A stretch of DNA of 64,000 nt from Amycolatopsis australiensis (GCF_900119165.1 NZ_FPJG01000006.1:3038001-3102000); one strand, 5' to 3'. Shown: positions 48,632 through 57,538, counted from the stretch's first letter. A program made the numbers and translations. The notes: a model not told the origin generated them from the letters alone.

Positions 48632-49651
48632 ATGACCGCACATGAGAAGCTCGTTGCCCGCCGCGGCCGCCGATCCGGGATCACGACGATGATCGCGATC
48701 CACTCCACCGTGCTCGGCCCGGCCGTCGGCGGCTGCCGCTTCAAGCCCTATCCCACGCTCACCCAGGCCGTCGACGACGTCCTGCGGCTCTCGGCGGCCA
48801 TGACGGCGAAGTGCGCCGTCGCCGGGCTGGCCTTCGGCGGTGGCAAGAGCGTCATCGCGCCGGAGCCGGGCCGCGTGCTCTCGCCCGACGAGCGGCACGC
48901 GGTCCTGCTCGACCACGCCGACCTGATCGCCGAGTTCGGCGGCAGCTACCGCGCGGGCCCGGACGTCGGCACCGGCCCGGCCGACATGCTGGTGCTCCGC
49001 GAAGCCTCGCCGTACGCCTTCTGCACGCCGGAGTCGGCCGGCGGAACCGGTTCCTCCAGCGGCCCGACCGCGGTCGGCGTGCTCGCGGCCCTCCGCGCGG
49101 CGGCCGGCTCGGCGGACATGACGGGCCGCCGGGTGGTGATCAGCGGGTACGGCTCGGTGGGCGCGCACCTCGCGGCGAGCCTGCGCGCGGCCGGCGCCGA
49201 CGTCGTCGTCTCCGACATCGACCCGGCCAAGCGGGCCGAGGCCGAGGAAGGCGGCCTGACCTGGACAGAGCCGGAGAAAGCGCTCACCCTGACCGCGGAC
49301 GTGGTGATCCCGGCGGCGGTCGGCGGGGTGCTCAGCCCCGAGACGGTGGCCCGGCTCGACACCCCGCTGGTGGTCGGGCCGGCCAACAACCAGCTGACCG
49401 ACGACAGCGTCGCCGACGACCTGGCCGCCCGGGGCATCCTGTGGATCCCGGACTACGTGGCGAGCGCGGGCGGCATTCTGTACACCCTTTCGCGTGAAGC
49501 CGAAGGTCTTGGCCACGAAGCCGCGCTGGCCCGCGTCGAGACGATCGAGGACACCGTCCGGACGGTCCTGGCTGCCGCGAAGGCCCACGCCACCACGCCA
49601 CTGGCGGAGGCGGCCGCACTGGCCGAGCGCCGGCTTCGCGAAGGGCGGTGA
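48632..49651 (+). CDS. Glu/Leu/Phe/Val dehydrogenase (valine/leucine dehydrogenase type)
   Basis: This NAD-dependent amino-acid dehydrogenase deaminates branched-chain amino acids to 2-oxo acids. The 339-residue protein has AIHSTVLGPAVGGCRF, the catalytic lysines in AMTAKCAVAGLAFGGGKSV, and Rossmann loop GYGSVGAHLAASLRAAGADV. The start ATG at 48632 has a TCTAAC box 11 bases upstream, consistent with a leaderless message. In actinomycetes such enzymes supply precursors for polyketides. It is probably controlled by the divergent Lrp protein. Confidence 0.92.
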   Translation: MTAHEKLVARRGRRSGITTMIAIHSTVLGPAVGGCRFKPYPTLTQAVDDVLRLSAAMTAKCAVAGLAFGGGKSVIAPEPGRVLSPDERHAVLLDHADLIAEFGGSYRAGPDVGTGPADMLVLREASPYAFCTPESAGGTGSSSGPTAVGVLAALRAAAGSADMTGRRVVISGYGSVGAHLAASLRAAGADVVVSDIDPAKRAEAEEGGLTWTEPEKALTLTADVVIPAAVGGVLSPETVARLDTPLVVGPANNQLTDDSVADDLAARGILWIPDYVASAGGILYTLSREAEGLGHEAALARVETIEDTVRTVLAAAKAHATTPLAEAAALAERRLREGR

Positions 49652-49693
49652 TCGCCCCATGCACGGACGCTTGGTCCGTGCATGGGGCAATCA
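49649..49693. terminator. Bidirectional terminator hairpin between convergent genes
   Basis: GCCCCATGCACGGAC at 49654-49668 pairs perfectly with GTCCGTGCATGGGGC at 49674-49688 around a 5-base loop. Five more bases on each side pair with one mismatch. These outer arms are the TGA of the dehydrogenase gene and the stop codon of the PHP gene, so the space between the two genes is nothing but the hairpin. Confidence 0.88.
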
Positions 49694-50509
49694 CGCCTTC
49701 CCGGCAGCTTCGCGCAGCGCCGCCAGCACCTCGGGGGCCGTCGTGCAGTCGCCGAGGCGGACCGGCTTCCGGGCGCCGTGGAAGTCGCTCGACCCCGTCG
49801 TGAGCAATCCCAGCTCCGCGGCCACCCCGCGCAGCCGTTCCCGGACCTCCGGCGGCTGCTCGGGGTGGCCGGCCTCGACACCCGCCAGCCCGGCCGCCGC
49901 CAGCCGGGCCAGCTGCGTGTCGGTGACCGAGGCCCGGCGCTTCACCGACCGCGGGTGGGCCAGCACCGCCACGCCTCCCGCCGCGCGGACCAGCGCGATC
50001 GCGTCGACCGTGGCCAGCACGTGCTTCGGCACGTCGGCGCGGCCGCCGTCGGCCAGCCAGTCCGCCGTGAACGCGTCGGTGACCACTCCCGCGGCCACCA
50101 GCGCCGCCGCGATGTGCGGGCGGCCGAGGGGTGCGCCGCCGGCGATCGTGCGGACCTGCGCGAGGGTGATCGGTGCGCCCAGCTCGCGGCAGCGCTCGAC
50201 CATCCGCACCCCGCGCCGCTCGCGGTCGTCGCGGATCAGCGCCAGCCCGGCGGCCAGCGGAGCGTGGCCGGGGTCGACGAAGTAGCCGAGCAGGTGCACC
50301 TCCGCGTCGTCGAGGCGGCACGAGATCTCGACCCCCGGCACCAGTTCGACGCCGGTGGCCGCGCGCGACGCCGCTTCGAGGCCCGCCACCGTGTCGTGGT
50401 CGGTCAGCGCGACCACCGTCAGCCCCGCCTCGGCGGCCAGCCGCGGCAGCCGCTCCGGCGGTGTGGTGCCGTCCGAGGCCGTGCTGTGGGCGTGCAGGTC
50501 GATCGTCAT
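49691..50509 (-). CDS. PHP-domain phosphoesterase (TrpH/RNase AM-like)
   Basis: This 272-residue metal-dependent phosphoesterase starts IDLHAHSTASDGTTPPERL, supplying the first HxH metal ligands. It has ALTDHDTVAGLEAA, VPGVEISC and later TTGSSDFHG, completing the PHP active site. The E. coli relative (RNase AM) removes 5'-phosphate nucleotides from RNA and oligonucleotides; activity here is inferred from family. The ATG at 50509 is divergent from the FAD/Fe-S gene, 70 bp apart. Confidence 0.9.
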   Translation of the reverse strand: MTIDLHAHSTASDGTTPPERLPRLAAEAGLTVVALTDHDTVAGLEAASRAATGVELVPGVEISCRLDDAEVHLLGYFVDPGHAPLAAGLALIRDDRERRGVRMVERCRELGAPITLAQVRTIAGGAPLGRPHIAAALVAAGVVTDAFTADWLADGGRADVPKHVLATVDAIALVRAAGGVAVLAHPRSVKRRASVTDTQLARLAAAGLAGVEAGHPEQPPEVRERLRGVAAELGLLTTGSSDFHGARKPVRLGDCTTAPEVLAALREAAGKA

Positions 50510-50579
50510 GCGACGGATCGTCGCACGAACTCGCGCGGCCGGACGGCGCCGCCGGCCGCGCGTCGACTTGAATGGGGGC

Positions 50580-53318
50580 GTGGAGATCCTCACCGACGCC
50601 GCCACGCTCGCCCTGTACACCACCGACGCGTCCAACTACCGCCACGTGCCCCGCGGCGTGGTGCTGCCGGAGACCGTCGACGACGTCGTCGCCGCCGTCG
50701 CCGAGGCCCGCGCCCGCGACCTGCCGGTGATCGCGCGCGGTGGCGGCACGAGCGTCGCCGGGAACGCGTGCGGGCCCGGGCTGGTCATCGACACCTCCCG
50801 CCACCTCGGCGGGGTGCTGTCGCTGGACCCGGCCACGCGGCTCGCCCGGGTGCGGCCCGGCACGGTGCTGGACGACCTGCAGGCGGCCGCAGCGCCGCAC
50901 GGGCTGCGGTTCGGCCCGGACCCGTCGACGCACAGCCGCTGCACCCTCGGCGGCATGATCGGCAACAACGCGTGCGGCTCGCACTCGGTGGCGTGGGGCC
51001 GGACGGTCGACGCCGTCCGGTCGCTGGAAGTGCTGCTCTACGACGGCACGCGGCTGCGGGTCGGGCGGGACGAGCCCACCGAGGGGCCGATCTTCGACGA
51101 ATTGCGCGCGCTGGTGCGCGACAACCTCGCGTTGCTGCGCAAGGAGCTGTCGACGTGGCCGCGCCGCGTCTCCGGCTACGGCCTCGAGCACCTGCTGCCG
51201 GAGAACGGGTTCGACGTCGCCAAGGCGCTCGTCGGCAGCGAAGGCACGTGCGTGACGATCCTCGAAGCGACCGTCTCGCTCGCCCGGCTCCCGGACCGCA
51301 AGGTGCTCGCCGTGCTCGGCTTCCCCTCCGACATCGCCGCCGCCGACGCCGTGCCCGCGATCCTGCCGTGGTCGCCGCTGACCGTCGAGGGCGTCGACGC
51401 CGAGCTGGTCGCGATGCTGCCCGGCCGCGCGGGCGACCTGCCGCCGGGCGGGGCCTGGCTGTTCGTCGAGCTGGCCGGGGAAGAGCCGGCCGAGCGGGCC
51501 CGCGCGCTGGCCGCGTCGCTCGATCTCACCGGCTTCGCGATCCTCGACGATCCGGCCGCGCAGCGCCGCCTGTGGCGGATCCGCGAGGAAGGCGCCGGGC
51601 TCGCGACGCGGCTCGCCGACGGCTCGGAGGCGTGGCCCGGCTGGGAGGACGCCGCCGTCCCGCCCGAACGGCTCGGCGCGTACCTGCGGGAGTTCAAGGA
51701 GCTGATGCGGGCGCACGGGCGGCGCAGCGTGGTCTACGGCCACTACGGCGAAGGCTGCCTGCACCTGCGGCTGGACTTCGACCTGCTGTCGCCGGACGGG
51801 ATCGCCGCGTTCCGGCGGTTCCTGGAGGAGGCGGCGGACCTCGTCGCGGCGCACGGCGGATCGCTGTCGGGCGAGCACGGGGACGGCCAGGCGCGGTCCG
51901 AGCTGCTGTCCCGGATGTACAGCCCCGGAATGCTGGACGTCTTCGCGCGGTTCAAGGGGATCTTCGACCCGGCCGGGCGGATGAACCCCGGCATCCTCGT
52001 CGCGCCGCGGCCGGTCGACGCCGACCTGCGGGTGCGGCGCGCGCCTCTGTCCATAGCGGACGTGACCGTGCTCGGCTACCCGGAGGACCGCGGCAGCTTC
52101 GGCCAGGCGATGCGGCGCTGCGTCGGCGTGGGCAAGTGCCGGAACACCAGCGGCGGTGGCGTGATGTGCCCGAGCTACCGGGCCACGCGCGAGGAGAAGC
52201 ACTCGACGCGCGGCCGGGCGCACCTGCTCGCGGAAATGATCAACGGCGAGGTGATCACGGACGGCTGGCGCTCGCCGGAAGTCCGCGAGGCGCTCGACCT
52301 GTGCCTGTCCTGCAAGGGCTGCCTGTCCGACTGCCCGGTCGACGTCGACATGGCGACGTACAAGGCGGAGTTCCTGCACCAGCACTACCGGCGGCGGCTG
52401 CGGCCGGCGTCGCACTATTCGATGGGCTGGCTGCCGCTGTGGCTCCGGCTGAGCGCGCGCCTGCCGGAACTGGCGAACGCGGCCGGGCGGTCTCCGCTGG
52501 TTTCCCGGGTGCTGAAGCGGCTCGGCGGCATCGCGCGGGAGCGTGCCCTGCCGTCGTTCGCGCCGTCGCCGTTCACGAAGTCACGCGCGGATCTGCGCCG
52601 CCGGGCTTCGGGGGAGCGGAAGGTCCTGCTGTGGCCCGACTCCTTCAACAACTACCTGACCCCCGCCGTGCTGGAGGCGGCGTACGACGTGCTGACCGCG
52701 GCGGGCTACGACGTCGTGCTGCCGGACCGCGGAGTCTGCTGTGGACTGACGTGGGTGTCGACCGGCCAGCTCGGCGTCGCGCGTCGGGTCCTGAACCGGA
52801 CGCTGGACGTCCTGGCGCCGTACCTGGACGAAGGGTACGAGGTAGCCGGGCTGGAACCGAGCTGCACGGCGCTGTTCCGCGGCGACCTGCCGGCGCTCCT
52901 GCCCGGCGACGCGCGGGCGGAGCTGCTGAAATCCCGGACGTTCACGTTCGCGGAACTGCTGGCGCGGGCCCCGGTGCCGTTCGCGGCACTGGACGTCGAC
53001 GCGATCACGCAGGTGCACTGCCACCAGCACGCGGTGCTGGGCTTCGGCGCCGACGAGTCGGCGCTCGCCGCGGCCGGCGTGCGCAACACGACGCTGGACT
53101 CCGGCTGCTGCGGCCTGGCGGGCAACTTCGGCTTCGAACGCGGCCACTACGACGTCTCGAGGGCGGTGGCGGAGGACCGCATGCTCCCGGCGATCCGCGC
53201 GGCCTCCCCGGACACGGTGGTCGTGTCCGACGGCTTCAGCTGCCGGACGCAGATCGAGCAGGAATCGGGCCGCCGCCCGCTGCACCTGGCCGAGCTACTG
53301 CGGCGCGCGCTGCCCTGA
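50580..53318 (+). CDS. Fused FAD-linked oxidase / Fe-S oxidoreductase (GlcD-GlcF-like)
   Basis: This 912-residue fusion pairs a PCMH-type FAD domain (ARGGGTSVAGNACGPGLVID; GNNACGSHSVAWGRT; YGEGCLHLRLDFD; SGEHGDGQARSEL) with two [4Fe-4S] ligand sets (CVGVGKCRNT...MCPSYR and CLSCKGCLSDCPVD) from about residue 515. Two CCG-type domains follow (GVCCGLTW and SGCCGLAGN). Such proteins oxidise 2-hydroxy acids such as D-lactate or glycolate. The substrate is not identified. The start GTG at 50580 has GGGGG upstream; the N-terminus is somewhat short and a TTG at 50568 is possible. Confidence 0.92.
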   Translation: MEILTDAATLALYTTDASNYRHVPRGVVLPETVDDVVAAVAEARARDLPVIARGGGTSVAGNACGPGLVIDTSRHLGGVLSLDPATRLARVRPGTVLDDLQAAAAPHGLRFGPDPSTHSRCTLGGMIGNNACGSHSVAWGRTVDAVRSLEVLLYDGTRLRVGRDEPTEGPIFDELRALVRDNLALLRKELSTWPRRVSGYGLEHLLPENGFDVAKALVGSEGTCVTILEATVSLARLPDRKVLAVLGFPSDIAAADAVPAILPWSPLTVEGVDAELVAMLPGRAGDLPPGGAWLFVELAGEEPAERARALAASLDLTGFAILDDPAAQRRLWRIREEGAGLATRLADGSEAWPGWEDAAVPPERLGAYLREFKELMRAHGRRSVVYGHYGEGCLHLRLDFDLLSPDGIAAFRRFLEEAADLVAAHGGSLSGEHGDGQARSELLSRMYSPGMLDVFARFKGIFDPAGRMNPGILVAPRPVDADLRVRRAPLSIADVTVLGYPEDRGSFGQAMRRCVGVGKCRNTSGGGVMCPSYRATREEKHSTRGRAHLLAEMINGEVITDGWRSPEVREALDLCLSCKGCLSDCPVDVDMATYKAEFLHQHYRRRLRPASHYSMGWLPLWLRLSARLPELANAAGRSPLVSRVLKRLGGIARERALPSFAPSPFTKSRADLRRRASGERKVLLWPDSFNNYLTPAVLEAAYDVLTAAGYDVVLPDRGVCCGLTWVSTGQLGVARRVLNRTLDVLAPYLDEGYEVAGLEPSCTALFRGDLPALLPGDARAELLKSRTFTFAELLARAPVPFAALDVDAITQVHCHQHAVLGFGADESALAAAGVRNTTLDSGCCGLAGNFGFERGHYDVSRAVAEDRMLPAIRAASPDTVVVSDGFSCRTQIEQESGRRPLHLAELLRRALP

Positions 53319-53478
53319 ACCGGCGCCTACCAAACCGGTGGTGCGCAGCGACGTTTTCGCGTCGTGCCGCCACGAATTGCGCCCGGTCCGCCGGCGCCGG
53401 CACGGTCAGCAACGTCTCGCGGGTCGCCGCGGGCGGGAAGGACACCATGATCTCGACGGTAGGGCGGCCGTCCACCGG

Positions 53479-54042
53479 TTATTCGCTGCGCTCCAGGAGC
53501 GTCCGGACCGCCGGGAGCACGAGCCGGGCGATGTCGCCGGGGTCGGCGCCGGCCAGCGGTTGCTTGCCGGAGACCTCGCGCACCAGCGCGATGCCCATCA
53601 GCCAGGCCAGCGCGAGGTCGGCGCGCAGCTCGGCGTCCGGGGCGTCGGTCAGCGTGGCCAGCGCCCGCGCGTACTCGTCGCCGATCTCCTGCCGGATCGC
53701 CGCCGCGACGCCGTCACTGCCCGACGAGCGCAAGTACGTCTCCAACGTCCGGTTCCGCGCGCCCTCGGGGGCCAGCATGCTGCGCAGGGAAGCGCTGAAG
53801 AACCGTTCGGGCGGGGTGGTGGCCAGCTGCTCGCGTCCGTTGCGCGCGATGACGGCTTCGAACAGCGCCTCCTTGCTGCCGAAGTAGCGGAACAACAGCG
53901 CCTGGTTGACCCCGGCGCCGCCGGCGATGTCCCGCACGGTCGTCCGGTCGAACCCGCGCTCGGCGAACAGCTTCGCGGCGGCGTCCAGCAACGCCTGCTG
54001 CGTCGCGGCCGCGTCCCGCCTCCGGCCGGCCTGTTCCGTCAT
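53479..54042 (-). CDS. TetR-family transcriptional regulator
   Basis: This 187-residue repressor has an N-terminal helix-turn-helix (AAAKLFAERGFDRTTVRDIA, then GGAGVNQALLFRYFGSKEALF) and a C-terminal ligand domain typical of TetR_C. It lies 42 bp downstream of the ferredoxin on the same strand, so it may belong to the PadR-P450-ferredoxin unit. It is a candidate for binding the TGTAAGC palindrome at 56092-56109. Confidence 0.93.
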   Translation of the reverse strand: MTEQAGRRRDAAATQQALLDAAAKLFAERGFDRTTVRDIAGGAGVNQALLFRYFGSKEALFEAVIARNGREQLATTPPERFFSASLRSMLAPEGARNRTLETYLRSSGSDGVAAAIRQEIGDEYARALATLTDAPDAELRADLALAWLMGIALVREVSGKQPLAGADPGDIARLVLPAVRTLLERSE

Positions 54043-54084
54043 CGCAGCAGGCTAACCCGGCAAACGGGACGCGGCGCGGCAGCC

Positions 54085-54282
54085 CTACGCGCCGGAAACG
54101 CGGATGGCGGCGGCCGGGCAGGTCAGCTCGGCCTGCCGGACCGCGTCCGCCTCGGCTCCGGCAGGCTCTTCCGCGAGGAGGACGACCGTGCCGTCGTCCT
54201 CGTCCTGGTCGAACGTGCCCGGCGCGAGCAGCACGCACTGTCCGGACGAGACACAGCTCGCCGTGTCCACCGTGACCTTCAT
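54085..54282 (-). CDS. Ferredoxin ([3Fe-4S]-type, P450 partner)
   Basis: This 65-residue small ferredoxin passes electrons to the adjacent P450. It has three cluster cysteines: C10 and C16 in SCVSSGQCVLLAPG, and C55 in LTCPAAAIRV. The missing ligand between C10 and C16 points to a [3Fe-4S] cluster, as in actinomycete P450 ferredoxins. GAGGAGGAA lies directly before the ATG, overlapping the P450 stop region (10 bp apart), so the pair is co-translated. Confidence 0.94.
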   Translation of the reverse strand: MKVTVDTASCVSSGQCVLLAPGTFDQDEDDGTVVLLAEEPAGAEADAVRQAELTCPAAAIRVSGA

Positions 54283-54292
54283 CGGTTCCTCC

Positions 54293-55507
54293 TCACCAGG
54301 TCACCGGAACGGCGTCGACCCCGCCGGCGACGCGGTTGACGCGGACCGGGATCTCGTCGACGGCCGCCGCGAGCCGCAGCCCGGGGAAGCGGCGGAACAG
54401 GGCCGGGAACACCGTGCGCAGCTCGGTTCGGGCCAGGTTGGCGCCGATGCAGACGTGGGCGCCGGTGCCGAAGGCGAGGTGGACGTTCGGCGTGCGGCCG
54501 GGGTCGAACTCGTCGGGGTCGTCGAACACCGACGCGTCGCGGTTGGCAGCGTCGCTGGAAATCAGCACCGCGTCGCCACGCCGGATCTTCGTCCCGGCGA
54601 TCTCGACGTCTTCGCGGGCGTACCGCAGCAGGCCGGTCCCGCTGGTCGCCGTCATCCGGAGGATCTCCTCGACCGTCTGGTTCACCTCGCCGCCGGGGTC
54701 GGCGGCGAAGCGGTCGCGGCGGGTTTCGTCGGCGAGCAGGAACAGCGTGCCCATCGCGATGCGCGTCGATGTCGTCTCGTGCCCGGCGAACAGCAGGCCG
54801 GCGCCCATCCGGGCGAGGTCATCGTCGGTGAACGCCGGGTCCTCGGCCTGGGCGGCGACCATGTCGGAAATGACGTCGGGCTGCGGGTCCGCGCGCTTCG
54901 CTTCGGCCAGCTTCGTCATGTAGGCCTTGAACTCGGTCATGGCCTGCTGCGCGTCTTCGCCGCCGTCCATCCTCGCGATCCGTTCGGACAGGCCGCGGAA
55001 GTGCGCGCGGTCGGCGTAGGGCACGCCGAGCAGCTCGCAGATCACCAGGACCGGCAGCGGGAACGCGAGGAACTCGGTGAGGTCGACCGGTTCACCGGGA
55101 CGGGCGTCGCGGGCGGCCTGCATGTCGTCGAGGCAGCGGGCGGTCAGCTCCGCGATCCGGTCGCCGAGGGCGCGCATGCGCGGGGCGGAGAACGCGGGCG
55201 CCAGCATCTTGCGCATCCGCTTGTGTTCCCGCTCTTCGGTGTCGAAGTCGCCGCTCGGGCCGTCCTGCACCGCGGCGTGGGAAATCCGCGACGCCTCCTC
55301 CGGCGCCGGGTGCGAGCGGCCGAAACGCTTGTCGCGGAACACTTCCTTGGCCTCTTCGTACGACGTCACCAGCCACGCCGGATCGCCGGCGGGCGTGACG
55401 ACCCGGCTGATCGGCGCCCGGCGGCGGAGCGCTTCGTACTCCGGGGCGATGGCGAGCGCGTTCGCCCGGGTGAAGGGGAGGCGAGGCGTCGCTTCGGTGG
55501 TGGTCAT
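54293..55507 (-). CDS. Cytochrome P450 (first)
   Basis: This 404-residue soluble bacterial P450 has I-helix [14 protein letters not shown] with the acid-alcohol region, K-helix ExxR in EEILRMT, and haem loop [16 protein letters not shown] with the thiolate Cys. N-terminal [20 protein letters not shown] is typical of CYP105/107-like enzymes. Substrate unknown. The ATG at 55507 overlaps the PadR stop (ATGA), and the ferredoxin follows. It is expected to be controlled by PadR through the 56016-56045 palindrome. Confidence 0.95.
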   Translation of the reverse strand: MTTTEATPRLPFTRANALAIAPEYEALRRRAPISRVVTPAGDPAWLVTSYEEAKEVFRDKRFGRSHPAPEEASRISHAAVQDGPSGDFDTEEREHKRMRKMLAPAFSAPRMRALGDRIAELTARCLDDMQAARDARPGEPVDLTEFLAFPLPVLVICELLGVPYADRAHFRGLSERIARMDGGEDAQQAMTEFKAYMTKLAEAKRADPQPDVISDMVAAQAEDPAFTDDDLARMGAGLLFAGHETTSTRIAMGTLFLLADETRRDRFAADPGGEVNQTVEEILRMTATSGTGLLRYAREDVEIAGTKIRRGDAVLISSDAANRDASVFDDPDEFDPGRTPNVHLAFGTGAHVCIGANLARTELRTVFPALFRRFPGLRLAAAVDEIPVRVNRVAGGVDAVPVTW

Positions 55508-56013
55508 GCGTCTCTCCTGGGTTCGGTTTCCAGCTCGGCGAGCCAGCGGAGCTCGGCGTCGAACTTCCCGAGCACGTGGCGCAGCGCCGCGCGGCTCCAC
55601 GGGTCGGCCTGCCCGGCGGCGAGCGCGGTGAGCCGGGCGTGCTCGGCGGTCAGTGCCTGCTTGCGGACGCCGAGCACCCGGGCGCGTTCGGCCTGGTTCA
55701 GCCAGCCGAAGTTCCCGACGCGGGCCAGGAACTCCTCCTGGCTGAGCGCCAGCTCGCCGGGGAAGTCGGCGAGCATGTCGTGCAGCAGTTCCCGGCCGAC
55801 GTCGGTGATCGTGTAGACGTGCCGCGGCGGCTTGGCTTCCTGTTCCTCCGCGCTGCGGCTCACCGCGCCCGCGTCGACGAAGCGCCGCAGCGTCGGGTAG
55901 AGCGAGTTGTTCGACAAGGTGTGGCCCGTCGACGCCTCCACGGCCTTGCGCAGTTCGTACCCGTGCATCGGTTCGCCGGCGAGCTTCGCCAGCAGGAGGA
56001 TGTCGATCCACAC
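55504..56013 (-). CDS. PadR-family transcriptional regulator
   Basis: This 169-residue repressor has the PadR winged helix ([20 protein letters not shown], then [32 protein letters not shown]) and a C-terminal dimerisation helix region of the Vir/AphA-like type. The start is GTG at 56013. A long palindrome begins only 3 bp upstream of this codon, strongly suggesting autoregulation together with control of the divergent P450 genes. Confidence 0.94.
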   Translation of the reverse strand: MWIDILLLAKLAGEPMHGYELRKAVEASTGHTLSNNSLYPTLRRFVDAGAVSRSAEEQEAKPPRHVYTITDVGRELLHDMLADFPGELALSQEEFLARVGNFGWLNQAERARVLGVRKQALTAEHARLTALAAGQADPWSRAALRHVLGKFDAELRWLAELETEPRRDA

Positions 56014-56015
56014 CT

Positions 56016-56045
56016 AGGTCACCGTAACCTAGGTTTCGGTGACCT
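56016..56045. promoter_or_regulatory. 30-bp near-perfect palindrome, probable PadR operator
   Basis: Arms AGGTCACCG (56016-56024) and CGGTGACCT (56037-56045) enclose the perfect 10-bp palindrome AACCTAGGTT (56026-56035). Only the single bases between arm and core fail to match. It lies between the PadR start and the divergent P450, where a PadR dimer would be expected to bind. Confidence 0.75.
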
Positions 56046-56059
56046 GGCAATGGCTCAGG

Positions 56060-56109
56060 GTGACATGCGGAAGGAAAATTTCCGCTACAGTTGTAAGCGT
56101 CTGCTTACA
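56060..56109 (+). promoter_or_regulatory. Probable promoter with two further palindromes ahead of the second P450
   Basis: GTGACA (56060-56065) and TACAGT (56086-56091) could be -35 and -10 boxes, with a rather long 20-bp spacer. GCGGAA-N7-TTCCGC (56067-56085) fills the spacer. TGTAAGC-GTCT-GCTTACA (56092-56109) lies directly after the -10 box, in the usual place for a TetR-type operator. The promoter boxes are inferred; the palindromes are seen directly. Confidence 0.55.
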
Positions 56110-56129
56110 GCCGGAGCACGGGGGTCCGC

Positions 56130-57320
56130 ATGACAGTCACCCACACCGAGCCGCTCGCGTACCCGTTCAACGAGGAGGCGGGCCTCGACCTCAACGAGGC
56201 CTACGCGGCGGCCCGCGAAGCCGAGGGCATGGTCCGGGTCAAGATGACCTACGGCGAACCGGCGTGGCTGGCCACCCGGTACGCCGACGCCCGGCTGGTG
56301 CTCGGCGACCGCCGGTTCTCCCGTGCGATGGAGAAGGAGAAGGACGCGCCGCGCCGCTCGCCCGTGGTGCGCGAGGGCGGCATCCTGCAGATGGACCCGC
56401 CGGACCACACACGGCTGCGGACGCTGGTGGCGAAGGCGTTCACCATGCGCCGGGTCGAGCTGCTCCGCCCGCGCGTCGCCGCCCTCGCCGCCGGGCTGAT
56501 CGCCGACATGAAGGCGGCCGGCCCGCCCGCCGACCTGGTCGACGCGTACGCGCTGCCGATCCCGGTCGCGGTGATCTGCGAGCTGCTCGGCGTCCCGGTC
56601 GCCGACCGGCCGAAGTTCCGCGTCTGGAGCGACGCCGCGCTCTCCACCAGCGGCCTGACGCCCGAGGAGTTCGAGCGCAACCGCGAAGAGCTGCGCGACT
56701 ACATGCGCGGCCTGATCGCCGAGCACCGCGCGAACCCCCAGGACGACCTGATGACGGCCCTGATCGAGGCCCGCGACACGCGTGACCGGCTGAGCGAGCT
56801 GGAGCTGGTCGACCTGTGCGTCGGCATCCTCGTGGCCGGGCACGAGACGACCGCGAGCCAGATCCCGAACTTCGTCTACGCGCTGCTGGACCAGCCGGGG
56901 CAGTGGGAGCGCCTGGTGGCCGACCCGGACCTGATCCCGGCCGCGGTCGAGGAACTGCTGCGGTTCGTCCCGCTCGGCGCGGGGGCGGGCTTCGCGCGTT
57001 ACGCCACCGAGGACGTCGAGGTGGGCGGGGTGCTGGTGCGCGCGGGCGAGCCGGTGCTGGTGGCGATCGGCGCGGCGAACCGCGACGGGCTGCAGTTCGC
57101 CGATGCGGACGAGCTGCGCTTCGACCGCGAGGAGAACCACCACCTGGGCTTCGGCCACGGCGTGCACCACTGCCTCGGCGCGCCGCTCGCGCGGCTGGAG
57201 CTGCAGGAGGCGCTGCGCGCGCTCGTCACCGAGATGCCGCGGATCCACCTGGCCGGCGATATCGTGTGGAAGACGCAGATGCTCGTCCGCGGACCGCGGT
57301 CGATGCCGATCGGATGGTGA
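56130..57320 (+). CDS. Cytochrome P450 (second)
   Basis: This 396-residue P450 has C-helix region GGILQMDPPDHTRLRTLVAK, I-helix ILVAGHETTASQI, K-helix EELLRFVP and haem loop GFGHGVHHCLGAPLAR. It is clearly a different subfamily from the first P450: the I-helix, haem loop and N-terminus (YPFNEEAGLDLNEAYAAARE) all differ. Substrate unknown. The ATG is at 56130. Its stop overlaps the ferredoxin start by 7 bp. It is probably controlled by the upstream palindromes. Confidence 0.95.
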   Translation: MTVTHTEPLAYPFNEEAGLDLNEAYAAAREAEGMVRVKMTYGEPAWLATRYADARLVLGDRRFSRAMEKEKDAPRRSPVVREGGILQMDPPDHTRLRTLVAKAFTMRRVELLRPRVAALAAGLIADMKAAGPPADLVDAYALPIPVAVICELLGVPVADRPKFRVWSDAALSTSGLTPEEFERNREELRDYMRGLIAEHRANPQDDLMTALIEARDTRDRLSELELVDLCVGILVAGHETTASQIPNFVYALLDQPGQWERLVADPDLIPAAVEELLRFVPLGAGAGFARYATEDVEVGGVLVRAGEPVLVAIGAANRDGLQFADADELRFDREENHHLGFGHGVHHCLGAPLARLELQEALRALVTEMPRIHLAGDIVWKTQMLVRGPRSMPIGW

Positions 57321-57538
57321 CAGTGAGCTGGCACGTGGAAGTCGACGAACACACCTGCATCGGTTCGGGGATGTGCGCCGCGCTGATGCCGGAGGTGTTC
57401 GTCCTGGAAGGCGCGGTCGCGCACCCGGTGACGTCCGAAGTGGCGGCGGACGAGACGGTGCTGGACGCGGCCGACTCGTGCCCGGCGATGGCGATCACGG
57501 TGACCGACGGCGGCCGCGAGATCGGCCCGCGGCCCTAG
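57314..57538 (+). CDS. Ferredoxin ([3Fe-4S]-type, partner of second P450)
   Basis: This 74-residue ferredoxin has C15 and C21 in HTCIGSGMCAALMPEVF, and C56 in DSCPAMAITV, again only three ligands. The ATG at 57314 overlaps the P450 stop; a GTG at 57317 is possible. Its TAG stop and that of the convergent mtnA share the bases CTAG. Confidence 0.94.
   Translation: MVTVSWHVEVDEHTCIGSGMCAALMPEVFVLEGAVAHPVTSEVAADETVLDAADSCPAMAITVTDGGREIGPRP

Noticed and set aside
53236..53475. A minus-strand frame with MVSFPPAATRETLLTVPAP
   Set aside because: It is short, overlaps the 3' end of the FAD/Fe-S gene, lacks a ribosome site and shows no family; at most a tiny remnant.
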